Origin: Thermoproteota archaeon
Lineage (GTDB): Archaea > Thermoproteota > Nitrososphaeria_A > Caldarchaeales > Calditenuaceae
Assembly: GCA_030550235.1 (NCBI GenBank)
Contig: JAUQPU010000001.1
Span: forward strand, 1 to 56,725
Length of the DNA stretch: 56,725 nt
Direction of reading: 5' to 3'
Under the pieces are notes generated by a model. It was not told where the DNA came from, made no database searches, and saw only the letters and a program-made list of their open reading frames with translations. Both the position numbers and the translations under genes were made by a program. Of this stretch, positions 27,245 to 35,227 are shown one piece after another. Every line of letters begins with the position of its first letter. Within the stretch, counting starts at the first letter, position 1.

Positions 27245-28474
27245 TTATTCTCCAAACTTCTCCGTCCTATTCATCAGGTCCATCAATATATTCATCAAAT
27301 CCAAGCCCCTTATTCTTCCAATTGCCCCTCGAGCAGCGTCAACCTCGTTAAACCTGTTTACAGAGTCGACCCTTACACCGTGGCCCCAGATCAGGACAGG
27401 AACTGGGTCACCTCTATGCTCGCCTGTTAGGGAGCTGGTTGTGTGGTCGCCTGTGATGCAGACTATGAATTCATCGCTTGGCGGCTCGAAGTTTTTCTTG
27501 AGGGCGGCGTCAACTCTCTCGAGGAAAGAGGCCTTGGTTAATGGGTCTTTATCATGTGCGGCTGTGTCTGCCCCCTTGATGTGTAGGAATATAAAGTCGT
27601 AGCTTTTCAGGGCTCCGAAGGCTGTCTTTATCTTAGAATTTAGGTCGGTGTTTAGCGTGCCAGTGGCTCCGGGGGCCTCAACGACATCCATTCCAACGGC
27701 GCTGCAGACTCCTTTATAGAGGGCGGCGCCGGCAACTACAGCAGACTTCAAGCCGTATCGCGAAGAGAGTGACGGGAGTTCAGGCATCTTCCCAGCCCCC
27801 CGAGGCAGCAGCATATTGGCCGGCTGTAGTCCCTTCTCGCGCCTCCTAACATTTATGGGGTTTTTCTCCAGAATCATCCTATACCTCTTGAGGAGTTTAG
27901 TTAGCACCTCGGATGTTCTCACCGCCTCTCTTGAGCTATCGAGAGGTCTAGGCCAGAGGAGATCCACATCGTCTTTATGCGGGTCGACATCTGATACCTT
28001 GTCGGAGACGCCGTTACGCAGCACTAAGACGCATCTATGCTCGACGGTATGCTTGAGCAGGATCTCAACCCCATCAACCTCTTTAACCTCGAGGAGGCTC
28101 TCCACGAGTTCTGCTGCCTCTTCACTGCTTATACGGCCTGCCCTCCTGTCCACAACTCTGTTCTCATCGTTTACAGTGGCGAGATTGCATCTAAAGGCAA
28201 CATCCCCCGGCTTAAGCTTGATGCCCGCGCCAAGGGCCTCGAAGGGGCCGCGCCCGGGATAATACTTGTATGGGTCATATCCGAGGATTGAGAGGTGGCC
28301 AGTATCGCTGCCCACAGGGATTCCAGGAGAGAACGGGTCCATGAGGCCATTAGACCCGTCGCGAGCCAGAGCATTCAAGAAGGGTATACGAGCGGCCTGT
28401 AGAGGAGTCAGGCCGTTCAAGATCTGTGAAGGTCTATCACCCACTCCATCAAGGAGGATAAACAGGGTCTTCAC
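27245..28474 (-). CDS. apgM: 2,3-bisphosphoglycerate-independent phosphoglycerate mutase (archaeal type)
   Basis: Interconverts 3- and 2-phosphoglycerate in glycolysis and gluconeogenesis; 409 aa. Alkaline-phosphatase-superfamily metal ligands are visible: D in LLDGVGD at the N terminus, the phosphorylated Ser in G-S-D-T-G-H-L near 55, and D/H in HIKGADTAAHDKDP and CITGDHTT. GTG start with GGAGGGG about 10 nt upstream. The GapN-like enzyme at 29.1 kb supplies its substrate, but the two are separated by a Nudix gene on the other strand. Confidence 0.95.
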   Translation of the reverse strand: MKTLFILLDGVGDRPSQILNGLTPLQAARIPFLNALARDGSNGLMDPFSPGIPVGSDTGHLSILGYDPYKYYPGRGPFEALGAGIKLKPGDVAFRCNLATVNDENRVVDRRAGRISSEEAAELVESLLEVKEVDGVEILLKHTVEHRCVLVLRNGVSDKVSDVDPHKDDVDLLWPRPLDSSREAVRTSEVLTKLLKRYRMILEKNPINVRRREKGLQPANMLLPRGAGKMPELPSLSSRYGLKSAVVAGAALYKGVCSAVGMDVVEAPGATGTLNTDLNSKIKTAFGALKSYDFIFLHIKGADTAAHDKDPLTKASFLERVDAALKKNFEPPSDEFIVCITGDHTTSSLTGEHRGDPVPVLIWGHGVRVDSVNRFNEVDAARGAIGRIRGLDLMNILMDLMNRTEKFGE

Positions 28475-28537
28475 GAATTCACAGCCCCTCCGGTAATTTA
28501 TAAAAACATCTTTCCACGAGGCATTAGAAGGGCTGAG

Positions 28538-29071
28538 ATGAAACGAGCTCCTGAGATTATCTCAACTAGAGGCGTCTATGATGGGAGGCTAATCGCGGTT
28601 AAGCTGATTCGTGCAAGGTATGGTGAGGAAGAGGTTGAAAGGGAGGTTGTCGAGCATCCTGGCTCTGTAGCGATAGTTGCGACGGATAGTGTAGGCCGAT
28701 TCCTATTGGTGAAGCAGTATAGGGTGGGGGTTGGTGAGGATACTATTGAGATACCGGCTGGTACTCTGGAGGAGGGTGAGGAGCCCCTAAAATGCGCTGA
28801 GAGGGAGCTGGAGGAGGAGACAGGCTACAGGGCACTAGACCTACATCCCCTCGCCAACACTTATACCAGTCCCGGATACACGAGCGAGAGGCTCTACATA
28901 TTTACCGCCAAGGCTGTCCAGGGAGGTGTATCTAAGCATGAGACGGATGAGAACATCAGAGTCATTAGACTCTCTCGCGAGGAGGTATTAGAGGCCATAT
29001 CGAGTGGTGAGATACGTGATCTAAAAAGTATAGCCGGGCTTCTAATGGCGATCTTTCTCAGGGGAGTTTAA
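28538..29071 (+). CDS. Nudix hydrolase, ADP-ribose pyrophosphatase type
   Basis: 177 aa with a complete Nudix box G-T-L-E-E-G-E-E...R-E-L-E-E-E-T-G-Y (about residues 74-96). The preceding KQYRVGVGEDTIEIPAG and the following P-G-Y-T-S-E-R are typical of ADP-ribose pyrophosphatases. Its last four bases TTAA are shared with the stop of the convergent dehydrogenase. Confidence 0.9.
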   Translation: MKRAPEIISTRGVYDGRLIAVKLIRARYGEEEVEREVVEHPGSVAIVATDSVGRFLLVKQYRVGVGEDTIEIPAGTLEEGEEPLKCAERELEEETGYRALDLHPLANTYTSPGYTSERLYIFTAKAVQGGVSKHETDENIRVIRLSREEVLEAISSGEIRDLKSIAGLLMAIFLRGV

Positions 29072-30630
29072 TGGTGCTTGTGCTTGGGTCTTCTTACCTT
29101 TCCAAGCTGCACCGGCTCTAGGTTGAATACAATTGTCTTAAGGACCATCATCTCCTCAATTGAGTAGCCTATACCCTCTCTACCAAGTCCAGAGTCCTTA
29201 ACCCCGCCGAACGGGAAGTATCCTACCCCGTGGCGTGGAAAATCGTTTATAGTTACAGCCCCTGTCTGAAGCGACTTAGCAATCCTCCACATCCTGTAGA
29301 AGTTATTGGTAAAGACACAGCTGTCCAACCCATATCTATTCCTGCTGGCTAGCGCGATTGCCTCGTTCTCGTCCCTGACTCTGGCTATAGTCACGACCGG
29401 GCCGAAGGTCTCCTCCCACAGAATCCTCGCTTCTACAGGTACCTTATCGAGGACGGTAGGCTCATGGTAGCTGTTCTTATAGTTCCCGCCCCTGAGGAGT
29501 TTGGCTCCCTTGGCGACTGCGTCTCTGACTAGGGTGTTGACTCTCTCCGCAGCGGCCCTGTTTATGAGTGGGCCCATATTGACGCCCTCAATCCTCGGGT
29601 CGCCGAATTTTATCTTATCAACCTCGGCCAGCACCTTCTCAACAAACGAGTCCGCCACGGCCTCAACAACAAGAATCGCGCTCACGGCGTCGCATCTCTG
29701 GCCCGCATTCCTGAGAGAGCCCGCCACACACTTGCTGGCCGCCAAACCGATATCCGCATCCTCTAATACGATAGCATAGGCCTTTCCTCCAAGCTCAAGA
29801 TGTAGCCTCTTGTTGGCGGCTATCCTTGCAATCTCTCTACCCACCTCTGTGCTCCCTGTGAAGGATATCATGCCAACCTCCTCATGCGCTGCTATCCTAG
29901 AGCCTACCCGGCCTGGGCCTGTAACAACATTAATTACCCCTGGTGGAATTCCTGCCTCTTCAAGGGCCCTGGCGAGCAGTAGCTGGCTCAAAGGGCTGTC
30001 GCTGGCTGGCTTGACGACGACCGTGTTTCCTGAGAGTACAGCAGGTATAATCTTGGCTGCGGGTATGTAAAGGGGGTAGTTGAAGGGGCCTATAGCCCCA
30101 ACAGTCCCGACCGGCTCGCGGAGGACAATCGCTATCTTGCCCATAGTGTCGGCTGACCAGTCGCCGGGCTTATACTCCCCACCAATCTTCGAGACATCCT
30201 CCATCGTCATCCTCATCCTCTCAACCACGGCCGTAATCTCGCCTATTGCGTCGGCTCGGGGCTTGCCAGCCTCAAGCATAAGAACATTTGCAAAATCCTC
30301 CAGATGCTCCTCAATTATCTTTGCCGTCTCGTGGAATATCTCTATCCTATCTATCGCCGCTATGGATCGAATCTTAGGGCGGGCGTCACGAGAAGCAGCC
30401 ACGGCAAGGTCAACATCATGGTCACCACCCTTCTGGGCGTATGCCACGATGCTCTCGTCGATTGGGGTGTCAACCGGGAATGTCTCGCCAGTCTTGCTCT
30501 CCACCCATTGATTGTTTATAAACATCTTAAAGACTGGTAAGCCATCCTCGTTGATACTGTAAAGGTCGTTGAAGTAGCTACTAAGCCTCAGGATGGGCTT
30601 TCCAAGCTCTTTAGACTCGAGCACTGTCAT
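29068..30630 (-). CDS. gapN: Aldehyde dehydrogenase, GapN-like (non-phosphorylating glyceraldehyde-3-phosphate dehydrogenase)
   Basis: 520 aa NAD(P)-dependent aldehyde dehydrogenase. Landmarks are GPFNYPLYIPAAKI, the nucleotide motif FTGSTEVG, the general base Glu in L-E-L-G-G-K near 285, and the catalytic Cys in N-A-G-Q-R-C-D near 319. The C-terminal NDFPRHGVGYFPFGGVKDSG and the N-terminal extension resemble Sulfolobus GapN, which oxidises glyceraldehyde-3-phosphate directly to 3-phosphoglycerate. A TATA element lies at 30666-30674. Another aldehyde substrate cannot be excluded. Confidence 0.85.
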   Translation of the reverse strand: MTVLESKELGKPILRLSSYFNDLYSINEDGLPVFKMFINNQWVESKTGETFPVDTPIDESIVAYAQKGGDHDVDLAVAASRDARPKIRSIAAIDRIEIFHETAKIIEEHLEDFANVLMLEAGKPRADAIGEITAVVERMRMTMEDVSKIGGEYKPGDWSADTMGKIAIVLREPVGTVGAIGPFNYPLYIPAAKIIPAVLSGNTVVVKPASDSPLSQLLLARALEEAGIPPGVINVVTGPGRVGSRIAAHEEVGMISFTGSTEVGREIARIAANKRLHLELGGKAYAIVLEDADIGLAASKCVAGSLRNAGQRCDAVSAILVVEAVADSFVEKVLAEVDKIKFGDPRIEGVNMGPLINRAAAERVNTLVRDAVAKGAKLLRGGNYKNSYHEPTVLDKVPVEARILWEETFGPVVTIARVRDENEAIALASRNRYGLDSCVFTNNFYRMWRIAKSLQTGAVTINDFPRHGVGYFPFGGVKDSGLGREGIGYSIEEMMVLKTIVFNLEPVQLGKVRRPKHKHH

Positions 30631-30716
30631 GTTTTCTATCTGGGGGTTTATCTGCCATCTTCTTTCTTATATACTGTTTGTGAACACTCTCATTAGTGGG
30701 TTTTGGAAATTTGTTT

Positions 30717-30724
30717 TTTATATA
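30717..30724 (+). promoter_or_regulatory. TATA box of the mrp-moaE genes
   Basis: TTTATATA about 28 nt before ATG 30749. Confidence 0.6.
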
Positions 30725-30726
30725 GG

Positions 30727-30741
30727 ATAGCATTATGCTAT
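30727..30741. promoter_or_regulatory. 15-bp perfect palindrome at the mrp start site
   Basis: ATAGCATTATGCTAT is symmetric about its central T and fills the gap between the TATA box and the ATG, where RNA polymerase would be blocked by a bound protein. It is a candidate operator; the regulator is unknown. Confidence 0.5.
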
Positions 30742-30748
30742 TTAGAGT

Positions 30749-31810
30749 ATGCTAACAGAGGGTGATGTGCTCAACGCGCTGAGGAGCGTCAGAGATCCTG
30801 AGCTTGGCATGGATATCGTGAGTATGGGTATGATTAAGGACCTGGTTGTTAAGGATGGTGAGGTGGCTTTTACCTTGGAGTTGACGACTCCCGCCTGTCC
30901 CTTCAACTCCCAGATAGAGCAGATGGCTAGGAGTGTAGTTGAGGATCTTCCGGGAGTTAGGTCGGTAAGCATGAAGGTTACGGCGCGGGTCCGGCAGGGG
31001 TGGGTTGGGCAGCGAATGCCTATGGAGATTCCCGGGATAAAGAATGTGGTCGCTGTGGGAAGCGGGAAGGGAGGCGTGGGAAAAACCACAGTCGCCACTA
31101 ACCTAGCCATAGCTCTCTCCGAGACCGGCGCCTCTGTTGGAATCCTCGACGCCGACATATATGGCTCAAGCCTGACACGCTTCATACGCTCATTCAGATT
31201 TGAGGTTCAGGGTAAAGATAAGATCCTGCCTGCCGAGGGGCCGCTGGGGCTGAAGATGATGTCGATGGGCCTACTAGTTCCTGATGACACGCCCGTGATC
31301 TGGAGGGGGCCTCTTGTCGGTGGTGCTGTGAGGCAGATGCTGACAGATGTGGAATGGGGCGAGCTAGACTATCTCGTTGTAGACCTGCCGCCTGGCACTG
31401 GGGATGCCCCGCTATCACTCGCCCAGACAATACCGATAACAGGAGCAATAATAGTCACAACACCCCAACAGGCTTCCCTAGACATAGCGATTAAAGCCCT
31501 TAGAATGTTCCAGAAACTAGGTGTCGAGATACTGGGAATCGTGGAGAACATGTCCTACTATGTCTGCCCTGGCTGCGGGAGGAAAGAATACATCTTCGGC
31601 CAAGGTGGAGGTGCTAGGTCCGCCGAGAAGCTTGATGTGCCTCTTCTAGCCGAGATACCTCTCCTACCACAACTCAGAGAGAACAGCGACAACGGCACAC
31701 CAATAATAACAACAGACCCTACATCTGAGGCGGCAGAGAGTTTCAGGGGGCTAGCGAGGCGCGTAGCTGCTGCCCTCAGCGTGGTCGCGGTCAGGAGAGG
31801 GGCGAAGTGA
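30749..31810 (+). CDS. Mrp/NBP35-family iron-sulfur carrier ATPase with N-terminal DUF59 domain
   Basis: 353 aa. Residues 1-90 form a DUF59/MIP18 domain (VRDPELGMDIVSMGMI; CPF near 55). The P-loop domain begins near 95 with the deviant Walker A G-K-G-G-V-G-K-T-T and includes D-L-P-P-G-T-G-D near 213. The C-P-G-C motif near 272 is the cluster-binding site of the family. It probably scaffolds and delivers 4Fe-4S clusters. It overlaps moaE by 4 bases. Confidence 0.93.
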   Translation: MLTEGDVLNALRSVRDPELGMDIVSMGMIKDLVVKDGEVAFTLELTTPACPFNSQIEQMARSVVEDLPGVRSVSMKVTARVRQGWVGQRMPMEIPGIKNVVAVGSGKGGVGKTTVATNLAIALSETGASVGILDADIYGSSLTRFIRSFRFEVQGKDKILPAEGPLGLKMMSMGLLVPDDTPVIWRGPLVGGAVRQMLTDVEWGELDYLVVDLPPGTGDAPLSLAQTIPITGAIIVTTPQQASLDIAIKALRMFQKLGVEILGIVENMSYYVCPGCGRKEYIFGQGGGARSAEKLDVPLLAEIPLLPQLRENSDNGTPIITTDPTSEAAESFRGLARRVAAALSVVAVRRGAK

Positions 31811-32268
31811 GTCTGGGGGAGCCGGGGTTGAAGAGTCTCCCACGCCCTGGTGTCTACTCTGCGGATGAGCTGAACATTATTGAACTTCTCTCAAGCCTGT
31901 CGCAGATATATGAGTCGGGCAAGGCCGGTGCGGTGGCCATCTTCCTGGGAGTAGCTAAAGCCGAGAGCAGGCTTGGAAAGGAGGTCAAGTATCTCGAGAT
32001 AGAATCTTACGTGGAGAATGCAAATCTGGTGATTGGTGAGATATGCCGGGAGGTGATGGAGAAGCATAACGTCGCCTACGTTGGGATCTGGCATCTTCAG
32101 GGAAGGTTCAGGCCAGGCGAGCCAGTAGTTCTTGTGGCTGTCGCAGGCAAGCACAGGGCCCTAGTCTTCAACGCCCTCCGCGAAGCCGTCGAGAGATACA
32201 AAAAAGAGCCTGCGCTCTTCAAGAAGGAAGCCTATAGCGATGGCTCGCATGCTTGGATTACCGAGTGA
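31807..32268 (+). CDS. moaE: Molybdopterin synthase catalytic subunit
   Basis: 153 aa, GTG start overlapping the mrp stop (GTGA). It adds sulfur from the MoaD thiocarboxylate to precursor Z. Family features are GAVAIFLGVAK near 40, Y-L-E-I-E-S-Y, I-W-H-L-Q-G...P-G-E and the catalytic K-x-x-P-A-L-F-K-K-E near 137-143. The N-terminal 30 residues are longer than in bacterial MoaE. A MoaD-like gene lies 10 kb away at 42.3 kb. Confidence 0.88.
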   Translation: MSLGEPGLKSLPRPGVYSADELNIIELLSSLSQIYESGKAGAVAIFLGVAKAESRLGKEVKYLEIESYVENANLVIGEICREVMEKHNVAYVGIWHLQGRFRPGEPVVLVAVAGKHRALVFNALREAVERYKKEPALFKKEAYSDGSHAWITE

Positions 32269-32279
32269 GACTACGAACA

Positions 32280-32288
32280 CTTATATAC
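32280..32288 (+). promoter_or_regulatory. TATA box of the tatA genes
   Basis: CTTATATAC about 34 nt before TTG 32318; the leader would carry GAGGG just before the start. Confidence 0.6.
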
Positions 32289-32317
32289 GGGGTTTCAGAA
32301 AATATCTATGAAGAGGG

Positions 32318-32623
32318 TTGGCACCTCAAGGGTTTGAATTGATAATCATCGCGGTGGTCCTCCTAGTCCTATTTCTATGGGGGCCTGAGAGGCTTCCAAA
32401 GATAGCGAAGGCATTCGGCCAAGCGAAGAAGGAGTTCGAGAAGGCCAGCAAAGAGGCAAGCTCAACCGAGGAGCCTGAGAAACCTAAGCCTATACAGTCT
32501 ACAGAGGTGGGAGCTCTACCAGACGAGAAGCTCATCGAAGTCGCTAAGACCCTAGGAATATCCACCGAGGGTAAGAGCCGGGAGGCTCTGGTACAGGAGA
32601 TAAAGACTAAACTGGCAGCCTAG
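32318..32623 (+). CDS. tatA: Twin-arginine translocase subunit TatA with a C-terminal SAP-like segment
   Basis: 101 aa. After a short start (M-A-P-Q-G) comes one membrane helix (about 6-21), the hinge W-G-P-E-R-L-P, and an amphipathic helix (KIAKAFGQAKKEFEKA), the TatA plan. A proline/glutamate linker leads to residues 65-101, whose pattern L-x-x-E-K-L-I-E-V-A-K-x-L-G-I...G-K-S-R-E-A-L-V-Q-E-I resembles a SAP or Rho-N helix-extended-helix fold. The start is TTG, required to reach the helix. It pairs with the mini-TatA and TatC that follow. Confidence 0.9.
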   Translation: MAPQGFELIIIAVVLLVLFLWGPERLPKIAKAFGQAKKEFEKASKEASSTEEPEKPKPIQSTEVGALPDEKLIEVAKTLGISTEGKSREALVQEIKTKLAA

Positions 32624-32625
32624 GA

Positions 32626-32781
32626 ATGATATCGCCGCTCGAAGCATTCCTAATAATCCTCGTCATTTTCATACTGATAATCTTCTTTAAACCCGATGCT
32701 ATTCTCAAGTTTGCGAAGAGTCTTGGCGAACTCCGCCGGGAGATGAAAAAGGGAGAGAAAGAGGCGGAGGAGAAAGAGTAG
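32626..32781 (+). CDS. Second, minimal TatA/TatB-like protein (51 aa)
   Basis: Short ORF MISPLEAFLI...KEAEEKE from ATG 32626, two bases after the tatA stop. It has one membrane helix (about 6-21), a Phe-Lys-Pro-Asp hinge where TatA has Phe-Gly-Pro, an amphipathic stretch I-L-K-F-A-K-S-L-G-E-L-R-R-E-M and a charged tail. The plan is that of a TatA or TatB paralogue. It ends 7 bases from the convergent heme A synthase gene. Confidence 0.75.
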   Translation: MISPLEAFLIILVIFILIIFFKPDAILKFAKSLGELRREMKKGEKEAEEKE

Positions 32782-32788
32782 CTTAGTC

Positions 32789-33259
32789 TCAGCTCTTCAC
32801 AGAGGTCTTCTCAGCCTCAATTCGTCTAGATGCTGTAGACCAGGTTATCCCAGCCGCGGCTACCTGTAGTGAGAGGGTTACCTGCGCTAGTAGCTGATGT
32901 AAAGCCACGAACTCGGGCCTCAACGTAGTAAAGATCACGATGGCTCCCAGCGCTACTTGAATCAGGACAATCAGTAGGCTTGTATAGACCAGCAGCTTGG
33001 CGGCTCTAAACCCGCCTACGTCACCAATACCCCTAGCCCGCAGAACAGATATAGCGATAGTGGCAACAACAACAAGCCCCCAAACGCGGTGAAGAAACTC
33101 CATTAAGACTGGGAAGCTCTCCGGGAATGGGCAGAGGGGCCAGTCGGGACAGGCCAAGCCAGCACCTATGGCCGAGACATAGCTGCCGATAACGTTCATA
33201 ATAATTATCGCGGAGGCGGCCACTATTGTGGACTGGTAGAGCTTGAGAGCCGCGTCCAT
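32789..33259 (-). CDS. ctaA: Half-size heme A synthase (CtaA/COX15 family)
   Basis: 156 aa with four membrane helices, about half of the bacterial or mitochondrial protein, as in some archaea (for example Aeropyrum). The heme-ligand histidines are in F-L-H-R near 61 and A-L-H-Q near 120. The loop C-P-D-W-P-L-C (37-43) has the conserved Cys pair. It oxidises heme O to heme A for terminal oxidases, implying aerobic respiration. It lies on the opposite strand inside the Tat locus, divergent from tatC. Confidence 0.88.
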   Translation of the reverse strand: MDAALKLYQSTIVAASAIIIMNVIGSYVSAIGAGLACPDWPLCPFPESFPVLMEFLHRVWGLVVVATIAISVLRARGIGDVGGFRAAKLLVYTSLLIVLIQVALGAIVIFTTLRPEFVALHQLLAQVTLSLQVAAAGITWSTASRRIEAEKTSVKS

Positions 33260-33326
33260 CAGCTTATATTTTTTAGGCGCGACTAATTTATATCCATCGC
33301 TCCCTAGCTAGCTCACGGTTAGGAGA

Positions 33327-34226
33327 ATGGGTAGGAAGCGGATGAGGAAGAATCCAAACGAGATGACTTTTAGTGAACATCTAATAGAGCTAAGGGATAG
33401 GCTAAAGATCGTCGCGATAAGCTATGTAGTGGCTCTCATCTTCTGGCTTGCTTTCCCCTCAAACATCACGCTCACCAGTATAAGCACCATCCTGACAGGC
33501 GAGTATAAGCCCGTAATCAGCATCATCCTGGAGCAAACTGTTTCTCTGACCGGCGGGATATTCAAGATCATACCTGGGAGGCTCGTCTCGCCACTTGAGA
33601 TCTACTTCATAGCCGCGGCCCTCGTTGCATTCATAACAGTTATTCCCGTAATTGGGTATGAGATATATGCCTATGTTAACCCAGCTCTTTATCCCCAAGA
33701 GAGAAGGCTTGTCTGGCCTTTTCTCACAGCATTCATCGGCCTATTCGCTATGGGAGCGTTTTTCAGCTATTTCATAGTTGTCCCACTCATCATAAGATTC
33801 ATGGCGATATTCGCCGACATCATTGGAATTCCCCCTGAGCTGCGGCTGATCGAGGCTGGCGACTACTACATGTTCGTCTTCTCCACCGTCGGTTCTATGG
33901 GTCTACTCTTCACGGCACCTGCAATCTTCGTCCTCCTAGTTAGACTGGGTATCCTAAGCTCCAATATCCTCTCGAGAAACCGGATATACTTCTACGGCAT
34001 ACTATACATCATTATCGCGTTCATAACACCTGACGGCTGGCTTGTCGGGAACACGGTCCTCTTCCTCCCCTTAGTCATTATGATGGAGATCTCCCTGCTG
34101 ATTGCTAAGAGGATTGAGAGGAGACGTGAAGCAGGTTTCTACTCGGCGCCTAAATGCAAATTCTGCGGCGCGGTAATCCCTGAGGGCGCGATATTCTGTC
34201 CAAATTGTGGGAGAAGCCAGGAGTAG
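33327..34226 (+). CDS. tatC: Twin-arginine translocase subunit TatC with a C-terminal zinc ribbon
   Basis: 299 aa. TatC features: N-terminal FSEHLIELRDRLK near 15-27, six membrane helices, and the P-A-L-Y-P-Q-E-R-R segment with a large loop between helices 1 and 2. The last about 25 residues add C-K-F-C-G...F-C-P-N-C-G, a C4 zinc ribbon facing the cytoplasm if topology is standard. ATG start after GGAGAATGG. It forms the receptor for Tat signal peptides such as that of the GH63-like protein. Confidence 0.93.
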   Translation: MGRKRMRKNPNEMTFSEHLIELRDRLKIVAISYVVALIFWLAFPSNITLTSISTILTGEYKPVISIILEQTVSLTGGIFKIIPGRLVSPLEIYFIAAALVAFITVIPVIGYEIYAYVNPALYPQERRLVWPFLTAFIGLFAMGAFFSYFIVVPLIIRFMAIFADIIGIPPELRLIEAGDYYMFVFSTVGSMGLLFTAPAIFVLLVRLGILSSNILSRNRIYFYGILYIIIAFITPDGWLVGNTVLFLPLVIMMEISLLIAKRIERRREAGFYSAPKCKFCGAVIPEGAIFCPNCGRSQE

Positions 34227-34231
34227 GTCGG

Positions 34232-34540
34232 CTACTCTCTTAGTCCCCTTATAGTACCGCCAATCTTAGTCACGTCCAACCTCACCTTCTTTCCCCGAAT
34301 TCCTTTGATTAATGTTAGGGAGAGAAGGACTATTGAGAGAGACCTTAAGCTACATCTTATTAGGAACTCGCCGCCTTCATGTCGATATCTCTTTACGGAG
34401 ATTCCCGCCTCCGCCAGTGCGCTCCAGCCTCCTATCCTTGACAACTCCTCCGCAACCGCCTCTCTCAGCTCCTCAGGCTTAACCTCAACCTGCTGTGGAA
34501 AGATCCTAACCAGTAGATACCTCTTCTTCACCCTCAGCAA
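34232..34540 (-). CDS. rnp2: RNase P protein component Pop5
   Basis: 102 aa RNase P subunit that pairs with Rpp30 to support the catalytic domain of the RNA. Features: K-K-R-Y-L-L-V-R-I near the start, FLIRCSLRSLSIVLLSL, and the C-terminal G-G-T-I-R-G. The frame starts at TTG 34540, but GTG at 34531 (V-K-K-R-Y) may be real. Either overlaps the end of the Rpp30 gene (24-35 bases), so translation is coupled. Confidence 0.88.
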   Translation of the reverse strand: MLRVKKRYLLVRIFPQQVEVKPEELREAVAEELSRIGGWSALAEAGISVKRYRHEGGEFLIRCSLRSLSIVLLSLTLIKGIRGKKVRLDVTKIGGTIRGLRE

Positions 34541-35207
34541 CTCTCCACACCCCGTCTACACTAACACGGCCCTCAAGCCTCCCCCGATTCTCCAGCAATA
34601 TCCGAGCTGGATAACTGGATACGGCATCAAGTGCATAGCTGGGGCTCGCACCAAGCGACCAAGGTACAGAAGCCATCTGCCTCGGAGGCCTAAGCTCATA
34701 CTCGTCCCTGGCCCCAGTCGAGACCACTAGGTTAAGCCTTTTCTTATAGGCAGTCCATACAACCCTAGTCACCGTCCTAAATGCCTCGAACCCGCCCTCA
34801 AGTATGTGAAGTAGAGCCAGCTCCAGTGAGTTGCCAGTCACCTCTACAACATGCCTATCGATTGGAGGTGTTCGGGGGCTGCTAGCGATTACAGTGTCAA
34901 CCCTCATATCCCTCACAGCAGCCAGAAGCACGTCCCTATCATGTGTTGCCACGGAGACTAAGTCATAGCTCCAGCGCACCGCCCTAAGCTTCTCATACAA
35001 CTCACCCCTTGACGAGGCCTCAACCGTGACTCGGCGGAAAACCTCGAGACCATAAGCCCCAGCCACTCTTCTAGCCTCCACCCAGAGATCATCACCACCC
35101 TCAACAGCCACCCCCCAGAAGCCTAGCTCGTGGCAGCTCCTCAGCATACCCTCAAGAACATCCCGGCTTCTAGGCCTAAGCCAAGCGTCAACAAACCTTC
35201 TAGGCAA
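34506..35207 (-). CDS. rnp3: RNase P protein component Rpp30
   Basis: 233 aa, TIM-barrel-like RNase P subunit. Visible features: FVDAWLRPRSR at the N terminus, GFWGVAVEG, DLVSVATHDRDVLLAAVRDMRVD and IVVSTGARDEYELRPPRQ-type C-terminal block. It overlaps pop5 and follows the DUF54 gene by 20 bases, a known archaeal neighbourhood. Confidence 0.9.
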   Translation of the reverse strand: MPRRFVDAWLRPRSRDVLEGMLRSCHELGFWGVAVEGGDDLWVEARRVAGAYGLEVFRRVTVEASSRGELYEKLRAVRWSYDLVSVATHDRDVLLAAVRDMRVDTVIASSPRTPPIDRHVVEVTGNSLELALLHILEGGFEAFRTVTRVVWTAYKKRLNLVVSTGARDEYELRPPRQMASVPWSLGASPSYALDAVSSYPARILLENRGRLEGRVSVDGVWRVAEGEEEVSTG

Positions 35208-35227
35208 GAATCAACACCATAAAGTCC

